NCBI GenBank assembly: GCA_013398295.1
Contig: VZSF01006717.1
Location: 1,369,472 to 1,433,471, forward strand
DNA length: 64,000 bases
Direction: 5' to 3'
Source of the DNA: Chionis minor
Lineage: Eukaryota > Chordata > Aves > Charadriiformes > Chionididae
Made by a program: the position numbers and the translations under genes. Positions 13,961 to 26,032 of the stretch are shown here, in pieces. Numbering within the stretch: position 1 is the first letter of the stretch; each line of letters opens with the position of its first letter. Below the pieces are notes generated by a model. It ran no database searches. It had not been told where the DNA came from and saw nothing but the letters and a program-made list of their open reading frames with translations.

Positions 13961-15440
13961 CTGGAAATGGCTTCTTTTTCATGGTTGCTTGCATTCTCTG
14001 GGGGAAGGAAGGACTGAAAGAAAGTTTTTGAAGGTCCTATATATAGACATAAGATTTTTGTCCCTCTTTTTCCTGAGTTTCCTCCCAAATAGAAGGATTC
14101 CACCAATCCCCGTGCAAGACAGAATGTTTATCCTCATTTCTGGGGGTGTCAGCATTAGACATCTCCTACTGTGTAGATTGTGGTTGTAGGTAATAATTCT
14201 TAATAATTCTCCTGTTGCTGCAGCTCCACTATTCAAAAAGCAGTCAAGAGCATCAGCCACGCGGTGGCAGATAATTAAGGACGTTGGAATAGTTTTACTG
14301 GCACGGCTGTCCCCTTGTGCTGCTCTCATCACAAACTGTAGCTCTTCCCTGCCTCCCCTTCCTACACTTGGGTGAGCCGGCTTGGCTTTGCACGTGACGA
14401 GGGCACCAAGCAAAAATAACTGCATGCCTTTGCATGGCAGAAGTTCCTTCTATCAGGGTGACTCAGCAGGACAGCCGTGCATTCCTATGCAATGTCCTGG
14501 AACAGACCGCCTCTTCTTCAGACTGCGTTGGGTTTGGGGTGGGACTTGGGCCTCCAGAGCAAGGTTGGTGCCAGAGAACAGCTTATCCTTAACTACATTT
14601 CCACGATAGGATTCAGCTGCAGAAGAACAAACACCAGTGAATTCAAGGTGATAGAGCCGGTTTCCAGATGAGGTAAATCAGAGAACTGGGAACCTGAAAC
14701 TGAGCATAAGTTCTGCAGAGATAGAGATTTCATCATCTCAGAAATAGCCCTGGCAAAGCCCCAGTAGACAATGTAGCTAAATTATTCTGTGGCTTTTATG
14801 TTCTTTCATGTGGCTCCTGGATAGCTAAAGCCTGACCACAATTATAGTCATTTTATTTTAAGGAATCACACAATGGAATGGCCATCTACTCAGACATTTT
14901 GGGTGGCCCATAAGAGGGACATATTGGTGGCATTTTCGGTCATTGGCATCGTGGGATGGCAAGTTTCCTGCAAAACTATTGAGGGCAAAGCCAATACTTT
15001 TTTTAAAAGCCTTTAAAAACCTCTGTCGTCTTCTTCTTCTTTTTTTTTTTTTTCTAAACTTTATATATTCACTATTTATATCTTTTTGCAGACGCTAGGG
15101 CAACGCTTTGAGGTCCTGAAGGCTAGACAGCATTTGGGATGCAGGAGCATTTGTTAAAAGCGTATCTGGAGGGTGTTTGGGTGCCTGGCAGAAAGTGGGA
15201 AGTGTCCGGGAGTTCGTTTTTCGGAATTGCTCTCCAATGGCGCCAGTCTGCCTGTTTGCAACATTTCACCCGGTTTTGCAAATCTGACAGCCCTCTGGCC
15301 AGCGTTACGTGTTCTGCCACAGTTTTGCGAAACATCCTCTGTCTCTTATCGAAACAACAGGGTAGAGTTCTGCTTGTGGTAAAAGTTCACAACACTGAAA
15401 CAGAAAAAAAAAATAAATTGGGAGAGATCATCACCTAACC
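13961..15440. other. Unique sequence with a pyrimidine tract
   Basis: A TTC/T tract at 15,029-15,053 precedes TTTTTGCAG ending near 15,091, which looks like a splice acceptor. The sequence after it contains nothing recognisable as coding, so no exon is called. The rest of the stretch shows no named repeat, RNA gene or convincing open frame. Confidence 0.4.
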
Positions 15441-15443
15441 TTT

Positions 15444-15490
15444 TAGTGAAGCTGCACTAATTTGCACCACCTGAGGATATCGTGCCTTGG
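15444..15490 (+). repeat. Ancient amniote SINE/MIR-like fragment
   Basis: GAAGCTGCACTAATTTGCAC followed by CACCTGAGGATATCGTGCC resembles the widespread sauropsid repeat core 'gagctatgctgatttacacc agctgaggatctggcc'. The fragment is about 45 bp and diverged. Similar cores lie at 23,490, 26,033 and, more weakly, 54,150. Confidence 0.5.
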
Positions 15491-18400
15491 TAGTAATGTG
15501 GTTCTGCAGACTTCCCTGGTCCGCTAACTTCAGTGTTGAGTTTTGGGGGATGTCCCCCCTCACCACAGTCTGATGAACTGAAGAGCTAATGATCTCCCAT
15601 CTGTCTTGCTGTGGCCAACAGGGCATTCCTAATGACTAGCCAACTCTTAATGGCTCAGCCTGAGCTATCCTGCTTACAGACCTCCCTGTGTTGTTTTTTT
15701 TAACCATCTCTTAACTTGCAAGACCAATTTCTTCAACATGTGTTTGCACACATCAGCAGATGTCCTCTTAAATATTGGTTAGGATATTGACATAGATGTG
15801 AACATGGTGAGCCATAAACGCCCATGTCCCAGTTTCATTTTCTCCTTGATCTTACTGTGATCTGAGTTTCACTTCCAGTAGAAGTCACGGTGAGAGGTGA
15901 AGAAAGGAGAAGACAACAGAGGTGAAGCTTGACTCTTATTCACAGGGACAGCTCACACATGAGTTATGTACCATCAGCGACAAACTGTGCCTTTGAGACC
16001 AATATGCTGACTCTTTTATCATCCAACCACTCTGACCTTGCTGATTCTCCCTTTCCCACCCTCAGTCCCCATGCCATGATTTATGCCCTTGCTCCATTTG
16101 TCTATCTGTTCTTTGGGATAGGTTTGTACAGCTGATGCAGTTTATTACAACCAGGGCTTAATCCTCACCTCATGTTTTCAAAGTGCTCCTGAAAAATAAT
16201 AAAGAACATCTTAACAAACATCATAGCAATTGGGAGGATGTAGAGTTAGATAGGTCCTTGCAGTTTATAAACCTGCCCTAGAGAGGATGGTGGTGGTTAT
16301 GGAGGAAGACAGGCTCTTCACTGTCAGGTGCCTCACTGACACCTCTCTCTGATCCATCAAACTGCTTGCTTGAGGTTCCCCAGTGCTCCAAGAAGACAGA
16401 GAGCCTCCTTGGAGCTCCCACACTACACCTCACCCCTCCTTGAACCCACCTCTATAGAAGTGTCAGACCATAATCTGACCAGGAAGCTGAGGGCCCTGGA
16501 GCTTTCAGGTTGCCCAACCACAGCTTGTGTTTGCAGTGCACAAGCTTGCCCTTGATGACCTTGGACAGAGGAAGGCCAGGCCCTCCATGAGCAATCTCAT
16601 TCCTGTTAAATGGTTTCTGCTTCCCCACGGAACTATAGCATTTGTGCAGGACAACAGGTAATGCTTCCCTCCCTGGCTAAATCCAGAAGTCTGTTTCCAG
16701 CAAAACACAAGGGCTTTTAATGAGCAAGAGAAAAACAGACCTTTTATTCCGAGCAAAGCTAGATGCTTTCTCAGTGGATGGAACTGCTGGTTTGCCTTTG
16801 CATGGACTGCTTCAGAGGGGTTTGTGGACAGGGCCACATCAGAGACAGGTCTCCCACAGAGGTGGTCTCTGAGGCCCTCTGTGGCATGCTGGGACTTTGA
16901 GATGGACCTGTGTTCTGTATTAAGCTCATGAAAAGGAGAGAGAGGATTTAAATAGCATTTATTCAATTTTTTTGTGGGTGTTTTTTTCTTGAAATAAAAC
17001 CCTTTTCTCTTTTGTTTTATTGAAAACACACCCACAGCAGGGTGTCCGAAATCAGGCAGGGCTGTGTTTGGCAGGAGCCCGTGGGGAAGCAGCGTGCAGT
17101 CCAGTAGGGCTGCTTCTCGGGTGGATTCTGTGGTTCTCCATCCCCACTTTGACTAGTCCGCGTTTCACATTCGCCAGGTACCAAAGGACGCTTGAGCCCC
17201 TCTGGCTAATTCTGCCCCTCTCTGTCACGCCAGCTGCCAGGAGATGGGTGTAGGTCTAATTCCACCCTCTAACCATGTGCTAACAGGCCACTCCAGATGA
17301 CCATCCCCTCAAGCTTCTTTGAACACATTAAATTTCCACCGAGTAGGATTCACTGAAGTGGTCTCCCTCTCTGCAGGCCCACAGGAGGTGCCAAGTTACT
17401 GTAAAACAGCATCTGAGATAGAGCTTATAACTACATTGCACACAGAGCTCCCTAATCTCGATGAGATCAGCCCCTCTCGCAATGGGCTTTTGATATATAA
17501 AATATATATATGTTAAAAAGACAATCCATGCTGTCTGTGTGAACAGCTGATGAGAATTCTTGTGACTTCTAAATAGTGTACTTCTCCTGTAATATCTGGT
17601 TTATGTAGCAGGGAAACACAAAGAACTGGTGCAGTGTCCAGTCACATCCCATCTTTCCCCTGCTCCATGGAGAAACTTTGGAGGCTCCTCTCCTTTCATC
17701 CCTGTACCTTGGTCTTTGCAAGCAGTCTGGTGACTAAAAGCTGTCAGCAGGAAAGGAAGCAGCTCTGCTAGGACATTGTGCATCTGCCCACAGACGGGGA
17801 ACCACTCCTCTCCTGCTGCATGAGGAGCCAAAAGCATGCGCTCATCTAGCATCACCATCCCTTGAAAGTTCAGTTTGTGTCAAATAGCAAACCGCAGAGC
17901 AAGCCAGCGTGGGCAAGGCCCCCAAACGATGATAGATGGCATTCGTTCGCCATGCAAACAACAAGAAAGCAGCAGCGAAAAGCCATCAAGTCTCTGCCAA
18001 ACCATTGATGAATGTCATTCAGGCTTAACATGGTGTCTGGAGCAAGACAATTTGTCTGTTCAGAGCTGGTATGGGAACCGTCTCTGTATGTCAGCACAGC
18101 GGATGGCCCACGAGCTCCATGCCTCTAATTTAGATGGTGAATGCAATGCAATTGAACAAGGTTCTGCAGGGCATCAAGAAGCGGATGGATGCAAAAGTCA
18201 TGTTTGTTCTTTAAGGTGGTAAGCACTGACCCAAGGCCAGGGAATGCCGACGGGGAGCTCTGCAGCAATTTAATTCTGTGCAGACTGGCCAGAAAGGTAG
18301 GCCCTCATCCTTCGATGAATGTCTGGGAAGAACTCACAGCTGGAGCAGGATGTGAGACTCTGGAGCTTCAGCACTTCTGTGTGACGAGTGAGATGGAGCT

Positions 18401-19199
18401 ATGCGTCTCCTGCTGTGATGAATTAGCACCAAGTAGCTAGCCGCCGTTCTGGGAAATTATTCAGAAGTACCGAGGTGTAAACAATCTCTTCCTGAAGGAG
18501 GAACCCAGGAAAGAAGCTAGGTGTCTGGTCTTGTTCTTCCCTCAGAATTAGGACTCACCCATACAGGAATCTGAAAGTAAACTGAGGGTGGCTCAATTGA
18601 GATAAGATATTTGTGAAGCTTGTTAGAAAAGAGAGTATTAGAGGGACATGGCAAGCACTGTCTGCTGTGGATACCTGTCTGGCTCCTGCATAAACAGGTG
18701 CATTTATTTATATATGTTAATGTCCATTGCTGTAGGGAAAGCAACAAAATCTGAATGCTCAGTCATACCTGCTGCAGGGAAAGGGAACATGCAAGAGGAA
18801 TTTGAAGGGAGTTGTTGCTGCCAAGGAAAGATGAAAGGATTTTAGAAAGAGAGGTTGTGAAAACAAGTAGTACTGGAGAGCTTATCCATACATAAATGAG
18901 ATGGAGCCTGAAGCGACGGAGAGTCCCCATTGCTTCCTTAAAAACACAAGGACAAAACAGAGTGACTGAAGTGGATGTAAGACAGAAAACAAGATCCAGT
19001 AAAAAAACTGCTAGTAATCAGGGAGAGAAGGAAAAGTGTATGTGAACCAGCTTTGGTATGATGCTTACTGCAATGTCCTGCTACAGAGGGATAAGCTTGC
19101 AATTCTACCCCCCAAAAAAAAGAAATGGAGCATGCTCCCAGCTCTCTGGGTCCACGCCAGACTGTGAAGTTCACTTTCAAAGGCAAAGCTGACGCGGAG
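15491..19199. other. Unique sequence, no recognisable gene
   Basis: No transposon, RNA gene or exon is recognised. The 176-codon minus frame at 16,505-17,035 has a lysine-rich start and no known motif. AT-rich microrepeats occur at 17,490-17,515 (TATATAAAATATATATATG). The other open frames overlap on both strands and look like chance. Confidence 0.45.
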
Positions 19200-19412
19200 A
19201 CATTTGACAGGACTCATGCTTCTAAATCACGTGGATGCTTTTGTAAACAATTACTTCTGGGAGTGCTTAATATCTCCACTATTAATCGGGTTGCGGGGAG
19301 TTAAAAGCCCATTAATGGCATTAACAAATGCTATTTAACCAGGCTGAATTGCAAATGCAAGTTTAGGCAGAAAGCAAATACAATGTGACTTTGGAGGAGC
19401 AGAAAGCCAGCC
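19200..19412. promoter_or_regulatory. Candidate conserved non-coding/enhancer-like block
   Basis: This repeat-free AT-rich block has closely spaced words known as factor sites: GTAAACAA (forkhead type) near 19,242, TATTAATC and CATTAATGG (homeodomain type) near 19,280-19,315, and GCTATTTAA (MEF2-like) near 19,330. A run of 20 A residues follows at once. The words are seen in the sequence; regulatory function is inference from their density. Confidence 0.25.
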
Positions 19413-19432
19413 AAAAAAAAAAAAAAAAAAAA
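19413..19432. repeat. Poly-A run of 20
   Basis: This is an uninterrupted A20. No LINE, SINE or processed-gene sequence is recognisable just upstream, so I cannot show that it is a retroposition tail. Confidence 0.9.
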
Positions 19433-21320
19433 GCCATTTCTTCTTGAAAAAAACCCTGCAAAACAAACATCTATTAATCAACCCAAAATACACAGCCTAT
19501 GAGAAGGGAGGAAAAACCTTGGCAGATGTGGTATTGGAAGAACTTGTGAGGCTGTTGGTTAAAGCCAGATGTGGGGCTCAACAAATGGAAGGTAATAGGT
19601 GGGCCAATACATGGAGCAGATTTGATAAGGTCTTGGCATGCTGTATGGCCCCAAGGACGGTCAGTGGAGTTTGGTCGAGCTGGCACAAAGAGCACACAAA
19701 ACAGGACCAGGAAGTCACGAACATGTGCTGAAAGTTACCTGGAAGTTGGTCTTGCCAAACAAGGGAGATGGTGATAACCTGCATGGTCTTCGAAGCAAAG
19801 CAATAGCAGGGACTGAGGGCCTGGAGGAATCACCCAAGTCCGTTTGGGTTTTTGAAGAGTGCAATGGGAGAACAACCTGAACCTACACGGTTTGGGTACA
19901 TATTGGCTGGCTGTGTTTGTCGGGGCATGTTACTACCTGTTCACACGTACTGCTTTTTTGGAGCAGGCAAGATAATGAGTCTTTAACAAGGTGCTTGCTT
20001 GTATGTAAAGGTAGAAAAGGGGAGGGAATGCGGTTGAGGGAAAGATGTTACCTCAGTATCATGGGGAAAAACTAAACAGTGAAATGCACAAGAATATTAA
20101 TATCTCCCCAGGCCCCTTGCCTGGGGCTTTCAAAATTAGGTAGTGGCATGTATCCTCAAAAGTCCAGTTCTATACTGTTGCAGAGGACAAATGGATAACC
20201 AAGTAATTCTTTTCTAAATGTGTTATCTGCATAGTATTTCAGCTAGATGGGCACTTATTTTGTATTATCTGTGTACTTGTTACCTCTTAATAATGACATT
20301 AAAAAATGACTGAGGTTGGAAACATGAAATGCTCAGAAATATGAAATGATAAAGTCCTGATTGCTCTTCATGCCTTAATTCAAACTTCTATATGTATCTG
20401 GATTGTGTCGCAGTCACAGGATCGTCACTGTATAGGGCAGATCGTCACTGTGCTCACTGGGTAACTGCTCAGAATCTCCGCTTACCCTCATCACTTGACC
20501 TCAGGCCTTATTTACTAAACACCACTTAAGCTCTGCCTAGAACACAAACTGATTACATTTCCTCATGGGATTTCCTGTGACACTTTCACTCTAAATCTGA
20601 GTAGTTCACAAACATGAACAGATTTCCCCTTACCACAGCCCTTATGAAAAGAGGAAGGAGCTAGTACCGCTTCCATTTTACCAAAGTGGAACGAGGATAA
20701 AGTCATTAGAGTTGGGACCACTAACTCTGGCTGCTCACTTTACAGCTACACAAGTTTGCTTTTTTGGGATTTTGTGTGTGTGTGCGTGTGTGCTGTATAT
20801 GTTTAGATGTCGGCATGTTACTTAAATCTGCAGAGAATTTACCCTCCAAGCGGCTATTGTGAAAGACAAAGTTGCAGATATGTAACAAAACCAATTGTCT
20901 TCTGTGAATGTGAGAGCTGGGCACTTACTGAGAGAAAAGAACAAGAAAAATAAAAATAGAAAGTATTGAGAGGAACAGGGAGGGAGAATGGTGTGTGAAT
21001 AAGGACAGTCTAATATTGTGGAAGGTTTGTGAACAAATAAAATGAGCACTTGAGGACTTCTTCGGGTAGGACATGGGGCTGACATGACAGAAGAAAGATG
21101 AGCTAAGCAGCCCCTAGAATATCCTTATTAGCAGGTTTTGATACTGAAGACAACCAAAAGGAATCACTGGCAAATCTGTGACCTATCTGGCCTGCTATGA
21201 ACTACCTCCAGGGGCAAAACACATCCTCAGATGAAGAGTGGGAGTGTGGGGCAGGGAATTTCTAAGAGTGGCCAGGATTTATTGAACCTATAGTGCCAGA
21301 AACGCCCATATTTTCATGTT
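19433..21320. other. Unique sequence with small simple repeats
   Basis: GATCGTCACTGT is repeated exactly at 20,420-20,431 and 20,440-20,451 (20-bp period). A TG dinucleotide run with one C interruption lies at 20,773-20,792. The overlapping open frames at 19,444-19,880 on both strands are not recognisable as protein. Confidence 0.5.
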
Positions 21321-21324
21321 GAAG

Positions 21325-21510
21325 GCACAGCTCCCAGCAACTTTGCTTGAAATGCAGAATGCTCAATACTTTTGCCAGTCTGGCCCCAGGTGTCCGTAGC
21401 TTGGAAAGCAGAATGGGAGGCAGTGGCCAAGTTAGAAAATGTTTATTTAAGTGACTTGCCAGTAGCACACAAGGACTCGGTGGTAGGAGCAAAGCTAGGC
21501 AGTGTTCAGC
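21325..21510 (+). repeat. Ancient amniote MIR/SINE-like repeat, eroded
   Basis: The left part, with GAATGCTCAATACTTTTGCC and GTCTGGCCCCAGGTGTCC, resembles the sauropsid repeat segment 'gtgctcagcacttttgaaaatcaggcccctaggtgtc'. The right part, TTAAGTGACTTGCCAGTAGC followed by ACACAAGG, resembles the MIR core 'aagtgacttgcccaaggtcacac'. Both agree in orientation. Identification is from remembered consensus, not an alignment. Confidence 0.5.
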
Positions 21511-23489
21511 TGCATTAATGACCAGATCATCTCTTCTCCACCTCCAATCCCCTTCCTCATTTCCTACACACCCCTCCAGCTTGGCAATAAAGAATGCAGG
21601 GGTTCCGTGGGAAAAACCCAACAAAACGCTGTGCGATCATGTAATTAAAGGCTGTACTATAACACACAGGCACAAAGGAGATGAATTAATGCTGTATGGA
21701 AAGCCTCTGGACCAGAATTTCCTCACTCTGCTGTGCAGTCATAATGTTCCTTTAACATAGTTCTCCATGTGCTATTGCATAGACTTATGGGGGGGAACCA
21801 CAACAAAGTTTCAGCGCTTTCTCTCTTACCCCTTGGAGATCGCGCAGTGTGGAGACGGGCTGACCCTGGCACAGGTCACCAGGGGACAGGGAGCTGGAGA
21901 TCTGCAGCCCTCTGCCACCTGAGGTGACAGGAGGGTAGCAGCCCATTGGCCCCGCAGACCGCAGGCACAGGAGCACACTGGGCTTGATGTTGCAGCCTGG
22001 GCTGCCCAAGGGACATTGAGGTATACAGGCACAGATTCTCCAAAGGAGAACTTTCTGTCACTTTCGTGCTCTTGCGCTATCACTTAGACCCTGAGTGATG
22101 TACCCCAACATGTACCACATGTGCTATGGTACTCCCTGCATCCGTCTTGTTCCTTCTCTCACTCATACCCCATCTCCTCTCAGCTCTGGCTGGTGCCTCG
22201 TGCTTTTTTTCATTCCTACCCGCCCAATTCCTTCCCGTTTGTGTCTCTACTTACCTCTGCCTTCAAAGGCAGAGTGGGTACAGTCCTCTCACAGCCAGAG
22301 ATCTCAGCAGGAGTGCTGGCAGATGTGATCCTGCTCTATCCTCATGTCCCCATGCAGGGACACACGTGCGCACCTACATCTCCTGCATGGTGTCACAGAG
22401 GAGCTGGAAGAGATGGGGCACAAACCCAGGCAAGATATCCAGGAAATCTTGAGGGGAAACAAGTGCTTGTACTGCCTCTTCTGCAGACAAAATCAAACGT
22501 CGGCTTTTCTGAGGCTTGTAATGTGGCCAAAGAGGGGTAGGTTGTAATGAGGCTGCCAAAAGCACATCCTTGATATGAGGGCACCTCTGTATTTGGGTGC
22601 CTGCTCTGAGGCATAGGAGTCACAGACCAGTAAGAATGTTTCACCGTGAGGGAAACAATGCATTTTTCTTCTCGTTGTTCTCAGAAACAGCCGCATCACT
22701 TAAGCAGAAATTCAAAACCAAACGAACAAAACAAATTCAGCTTGAGGCAGACACCCAGCATGGGGAATTGCAGGCCAGATGGTTAGTGTGACAAAGTTGT
22801 AAGTAACTGAAACCAGCCTTTTAATAAGAAGTATTAGGCAACTTCAGCTTTAGGTGGTACCACCTCTACTGAAACCTGGTCTCCCTCCTTCTCTTTTTAA
22901 AGACGGCTTTTCTAAATCCAGCACACCAGCAAATTCGCTGAAGAAGCACAATGACAGAACAAGAAAAGCCCCATGGTGTATCTGTTGCCGTTACATCATG
23001 ATTGTGTCAGAGGACAGCAGAAGACTTTCCACTACTCATACTGCTGCCAGGTCCTGCTCCCTTCTCCTTCTCTTGGCCCCATCCCCTGCGCCTGCTGCCT
23101 TCTCACCCAGCCTGCAGCTGGTCCCTCGGTGCCAGTCTCTTCCCCCTTGAGGCAGCTGCTCGCTCAGCCTCCCGAGCCACCTCCTCCTTGTCTGTCCCAC
23201 TGCTGGCTCTGGCAGCATCAGCTTGGAGCCCATACTAATAAGCCCAGCAAAGCTCCTTACCTTGGCTCCCTGCCTCCCCTTCCCCTCCCTCTGCTGCCAG
23301 TGTGCCTCACTGGTCTTTTGGAGAAATCTCTGTCTTCCTAATCTACTGTAAAACAAAAGGGAGGGGGCCAAGATTTCAGCTCCTGACAATTGCTGCTGCT
23401 CTGTTGACTTTCTCTGGAGCTGAGGCTGGCTACTAAACTTTAGCAGGATGACACTGCTTCACATCACCCACAGATGAAACCTGCTTTTG
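21511..23489. other. Unique sequence, no recognisable gene
   Basis: Several open frames of 60-139 codons overlap in three plus frames around 22,095-22,547 and again at 22,854-23,389. They are proline-, serine- and leucine-rich because the DNA is pyrimidine-rich. No domain, RNA gene or transposon is recognised. Confidence 0.45.
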
Positions 23490-23532
23490 TCAGTGGACTG
23501 ATGCCAATTGCACCAGCAGAAAATCTGTCTTG
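23490..23532 (+). repeat. Ancient amniote SINE/MIR-like fragment
   Basis: CAGTGGACTGATGCCAATTG followed by CACCAGCAGAAAATCTGTC is a diverged form of the 'caatggagctatgccaatttacaccagctgaggatctg' core also seen at 15,444 and 26,033. Only about 40 bp is recognisable. Confidence 0.45.
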
Positions 23533-25240
23533 TTGGCTCACGTTTCAGTGTAGCCAGGCTGATCGGTGTCGGAGGGTGAGCCGACCCCTGACTCCAAATG
23601 AATGCAGAAATAGCTAGACACAGCTGTGTATGCCCTCCTCATCCTCTTCACCTGCTTTCTGCTTCTTTCATCCCAGAAGCACATGCACCTACAGGGATTA
23701 AGCGTGTACATGAGTTTTCAGTTGTCATGTGCGCTGATGCTTGCTCTATTTTGTTCTTGGAGGATTCCCCTGTCTCAGGAGATGCAGCACACGATGCTTT
23801 TACTCTGTTTGCATGAGCTGTTCCTGCTTGTTCCACATCATCAGGTTATGTGCTGACAAGTGGAGCATATGCTCTCAACAGCATGTCTGCTGTGACTAGA
23901 TCATATCCTGGGTCATCAATTCAAAGCTCACAATGTACTCTTCCAGTTTCAGAGGGAACTGTTGTCTGCTTGCGTTGTTTATAACCCTTGGGAGACTTGG
24001 GCAAATCAGGACAACCATGTACAAGACCTAGCATTGTTTTTCTTAAGCTATACAAGCATTTGCTTTACCTCCATTGCTCTCCACATGCACTACAGGCATC
24101 TACTCAGTCGTGCGACATGTTGGGTGAAGTAGAGCTCCTGAGTCACCACTTGAAGCATCTGTGTAGAACTTGGTTGCTTTAATGGTCCCAAAAAATGCAG
24201 TCTAGATTAATATCAGCACGTACTACAAATGGTTAAACTTTCTGTGTTGTCACTCTGTCTTGGCAGTGTTTGGGAATTCATTTCACGCAGGTTGTGAAAA
24301 TCTTGTCGTGAAGTTATGGACATGACATGTACGAGAGCCAGAACTTTAAATGTATTGTTTTAAGGTCAGCATCTGTAATAATTAGGATATTTCTTTCTTT
24401 CTCTTTCTTCTTTCTTTTTTTCTTTTTAGATTTTGTTTAATTGAAACCTTTCCCCACTTGCAACTTCAGTAAGCACATGCTGAAATAATTCCTGATACTC
24501 AGTGACAGCTCTGTCCCAGACAATTATATCATCAGTAGACACTTCAGTTTTTACAGGGTTTGTAGCATCTGTGCAGTGAAATGTTTTGGAACCTGCCCAA
24601 TAAATATATCGAAGGTGTTCAACCCTGGGCTTTCCATGCCAAAGGAGATCTGAAAAAAACTTATCAGTCCATCTAATCTGCTGAAGAACTTGGCTTCCAC
24701 CGAGTCAATATTTCAGTCCAAGTGGAAATTTTCTCTTTGCTTGTTCTTGATCTAGGGGCCATTTAAGGCTGAATCAACTATGTTCTCCTCCATAATTAGA
24801 AGGGAGCAAGCTTGCATCCCCTTCTGTTTTGCAAATACTGCCACTTACTGTCATGCAGTATCTCCACGGCCTTCCACTGGAATGTTTTGGATTGTCCGGA
24901 TCCAAGTTTCCATGACATCTTCCTCTTCCCTTGGATTCCAGTAGTGCTTTGCCATGACTGAGGTTTCATGCTCCCAGACACTATCCAAAAGCGAAAGGAG
25001 AGACCATCTCGACTCCCATTACATCACAGATCAAAGAAGAGAAATGAACTATTCCTGTCCGTGTTTCTGTGGAAGGAGCAAGTGTTGTCTCGCTGTCTCC
25101 AGAGTTGTCCTGTAACCATAAAGTCATACTTCCATCCTGTTTCATTGATCTTATATGAGCTTCTCATGAAAGAAAACCATTCTTTCTTTCTTTGAATCAA
25201 TCAGCGTCAGCATTTCATGGCTCAGGGTTGTCACAAAGGT
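23533..25240. other. Unique sequence; weak protein-like patches on the minus strand
   Basis: No named gene or repeat. A TTTC-rich patch lies at 24,388-24,430. On the minus strand between 25,240 and about 24,790 there are successive open patches separated by a stop or frame change: one contains SHEMLTLIDSKKER (about 25,230-25,150), one GWKYDFMVTGQLW (about 25,145-25,035), and then a 61-codon frame follows. This could be a decayed retrocopy or chance; I recognise no family. Confidence 0.3.
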
Positions 25241-25265
25241 CATCCACTCCTTCCTTCCTTCCTCC

Positions 25266-25504
25266 TTTCCTTTCCTTTCCTTTCCTTTCCTTTCCTTTCC
25301 TTTCCTTTCCTTTCCTTTCCTTTCCTTTCCTTTCCTTTCCTTTCCTTTCCTTTCCTTTCCTTTCCTTTCCTTTCCTTTCCTTTCCTTTCCTTTCCTTTCC
25401 TTTCCTTTCCTTTCCTTTCCTTTCCTTTCCTTTCCTTTCCTTTCCTTTCCTTTCCTTTCCTTTCCTTTCCTTTCCTTTCCTTTCCTTTCCTTTCCTTTCC
25501 TTTC
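25266..25504. repeat. (TTTCC)n pentanucleotide microsatellite, main block
   Basis: About 48 perfect TTTCC units run without interruption up to the N at 25,505. They are preceded by imperfect TTCC repeats (25,246-25,265). The unit carries no stop codon in any frame, so both strands appear open (Pro-Phe-Leu-Ser repeats one way, Lys-Glu-Arg-Lys-Gly the other). Those open frames are artefacts. A pure pyrimidine/purine mirror tract of this length is known as a class able to form triplex DNA and to vary in copy number. Confidence 0.97.
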
Positions 25505-25505
25505 N
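25505..25505. other. Single N, assembly uncertainty inside the microsatellite
   Basis: One undetermined base sits exactly where the perfect TTTCC array meets a degenerate segment (25,506-25,548, with CATCC and CTTCC words). It probably marks a join or an unresolved base in a hard-to-assemble repeat, so the true array length is uncertain. Confidence 0.9.
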
Positions 25506-25548
25506 CATCCATCACCTTTCCCATCCCTTCCTTCCCTTTTCTCTCCCT

Positions 25549-25621
25549 TCCTTTCCTTTCCTTTCCTTTCCTTTCCTTTCCTTTCCTTTCCTTTCCTTTC
25601 CTTTCCTTTCCTTTCCTTTCC
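25549..25621. repeat. (TTTCC)n microsatellite, second block
   Basis: About 14 further perfect units of the same pentamer and phase type as the main block, after a 40-bp interruption. The two blocks are best seen as one original array broken by substitutions. Confidence 0.95.
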
Positions 25622-26030
25622 TACTTCCATCTCAGTGCAGACCTTGCAATCATTAAAAAACCATGGGGTATCTTCTGAGTGATTATTAGAGGGAATTACA
25701 TTCTAGCTGCCTTTGAAAGACATGTTGGATGCTCTGATATTTTATATTATTTTCCTTTCTGTTTGCTATAGCCATTTCACTTTTGTTTGCAGGGCATTTC
25801 TTTCTTTACAACGATGTTTCTGCCTATAACCTACTGAGTTCCCAGTCTAAGATCATCTCTTGTAGTTGTTGAAACTCCTGGTGGAAGACAATGGAGTTAT
25901 TGCAGACCGGTACTGCCTTTGCTACAAACAACATTTGAGTCAAAAACTTGTCCTGGGTAATCTCCATATCTCAAAGTGACCTCCTTGTTCTTTTTTTCTT
26001 CTTTTGTTTCACTAGTTTATGGGGCAAGAT
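25622..26030. other. AT-rich unique sequence, nothing recognised
   Basis: Flanking DNA between the microsatellite and the next repeat fragment. There is no open frame of note, no repeat I can name and no RNA gene. Confidence 0.45.
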
Positions 26031-26032
26031 TC

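Noticed and set aside
15029..15095. Pyrimidine tract and GCAG as a splice acceptor
   Set aside because: No paired donor with a consistent open frame or recognisable exon follows.
19413..19432. A20 as the tail of a processed pseudogene
   Set aside because: No mRNA-like or protein-like sequence upstream and no flanking direct repeats that I could see.
25151..25678. Long Lys-Glu-Arg-Lys-Gly and Pro-Phe-Leu-Ser open frames on both strands
   Set aside because: They are translations of the TTTCC array, whose unit has no stop codon in any frame.
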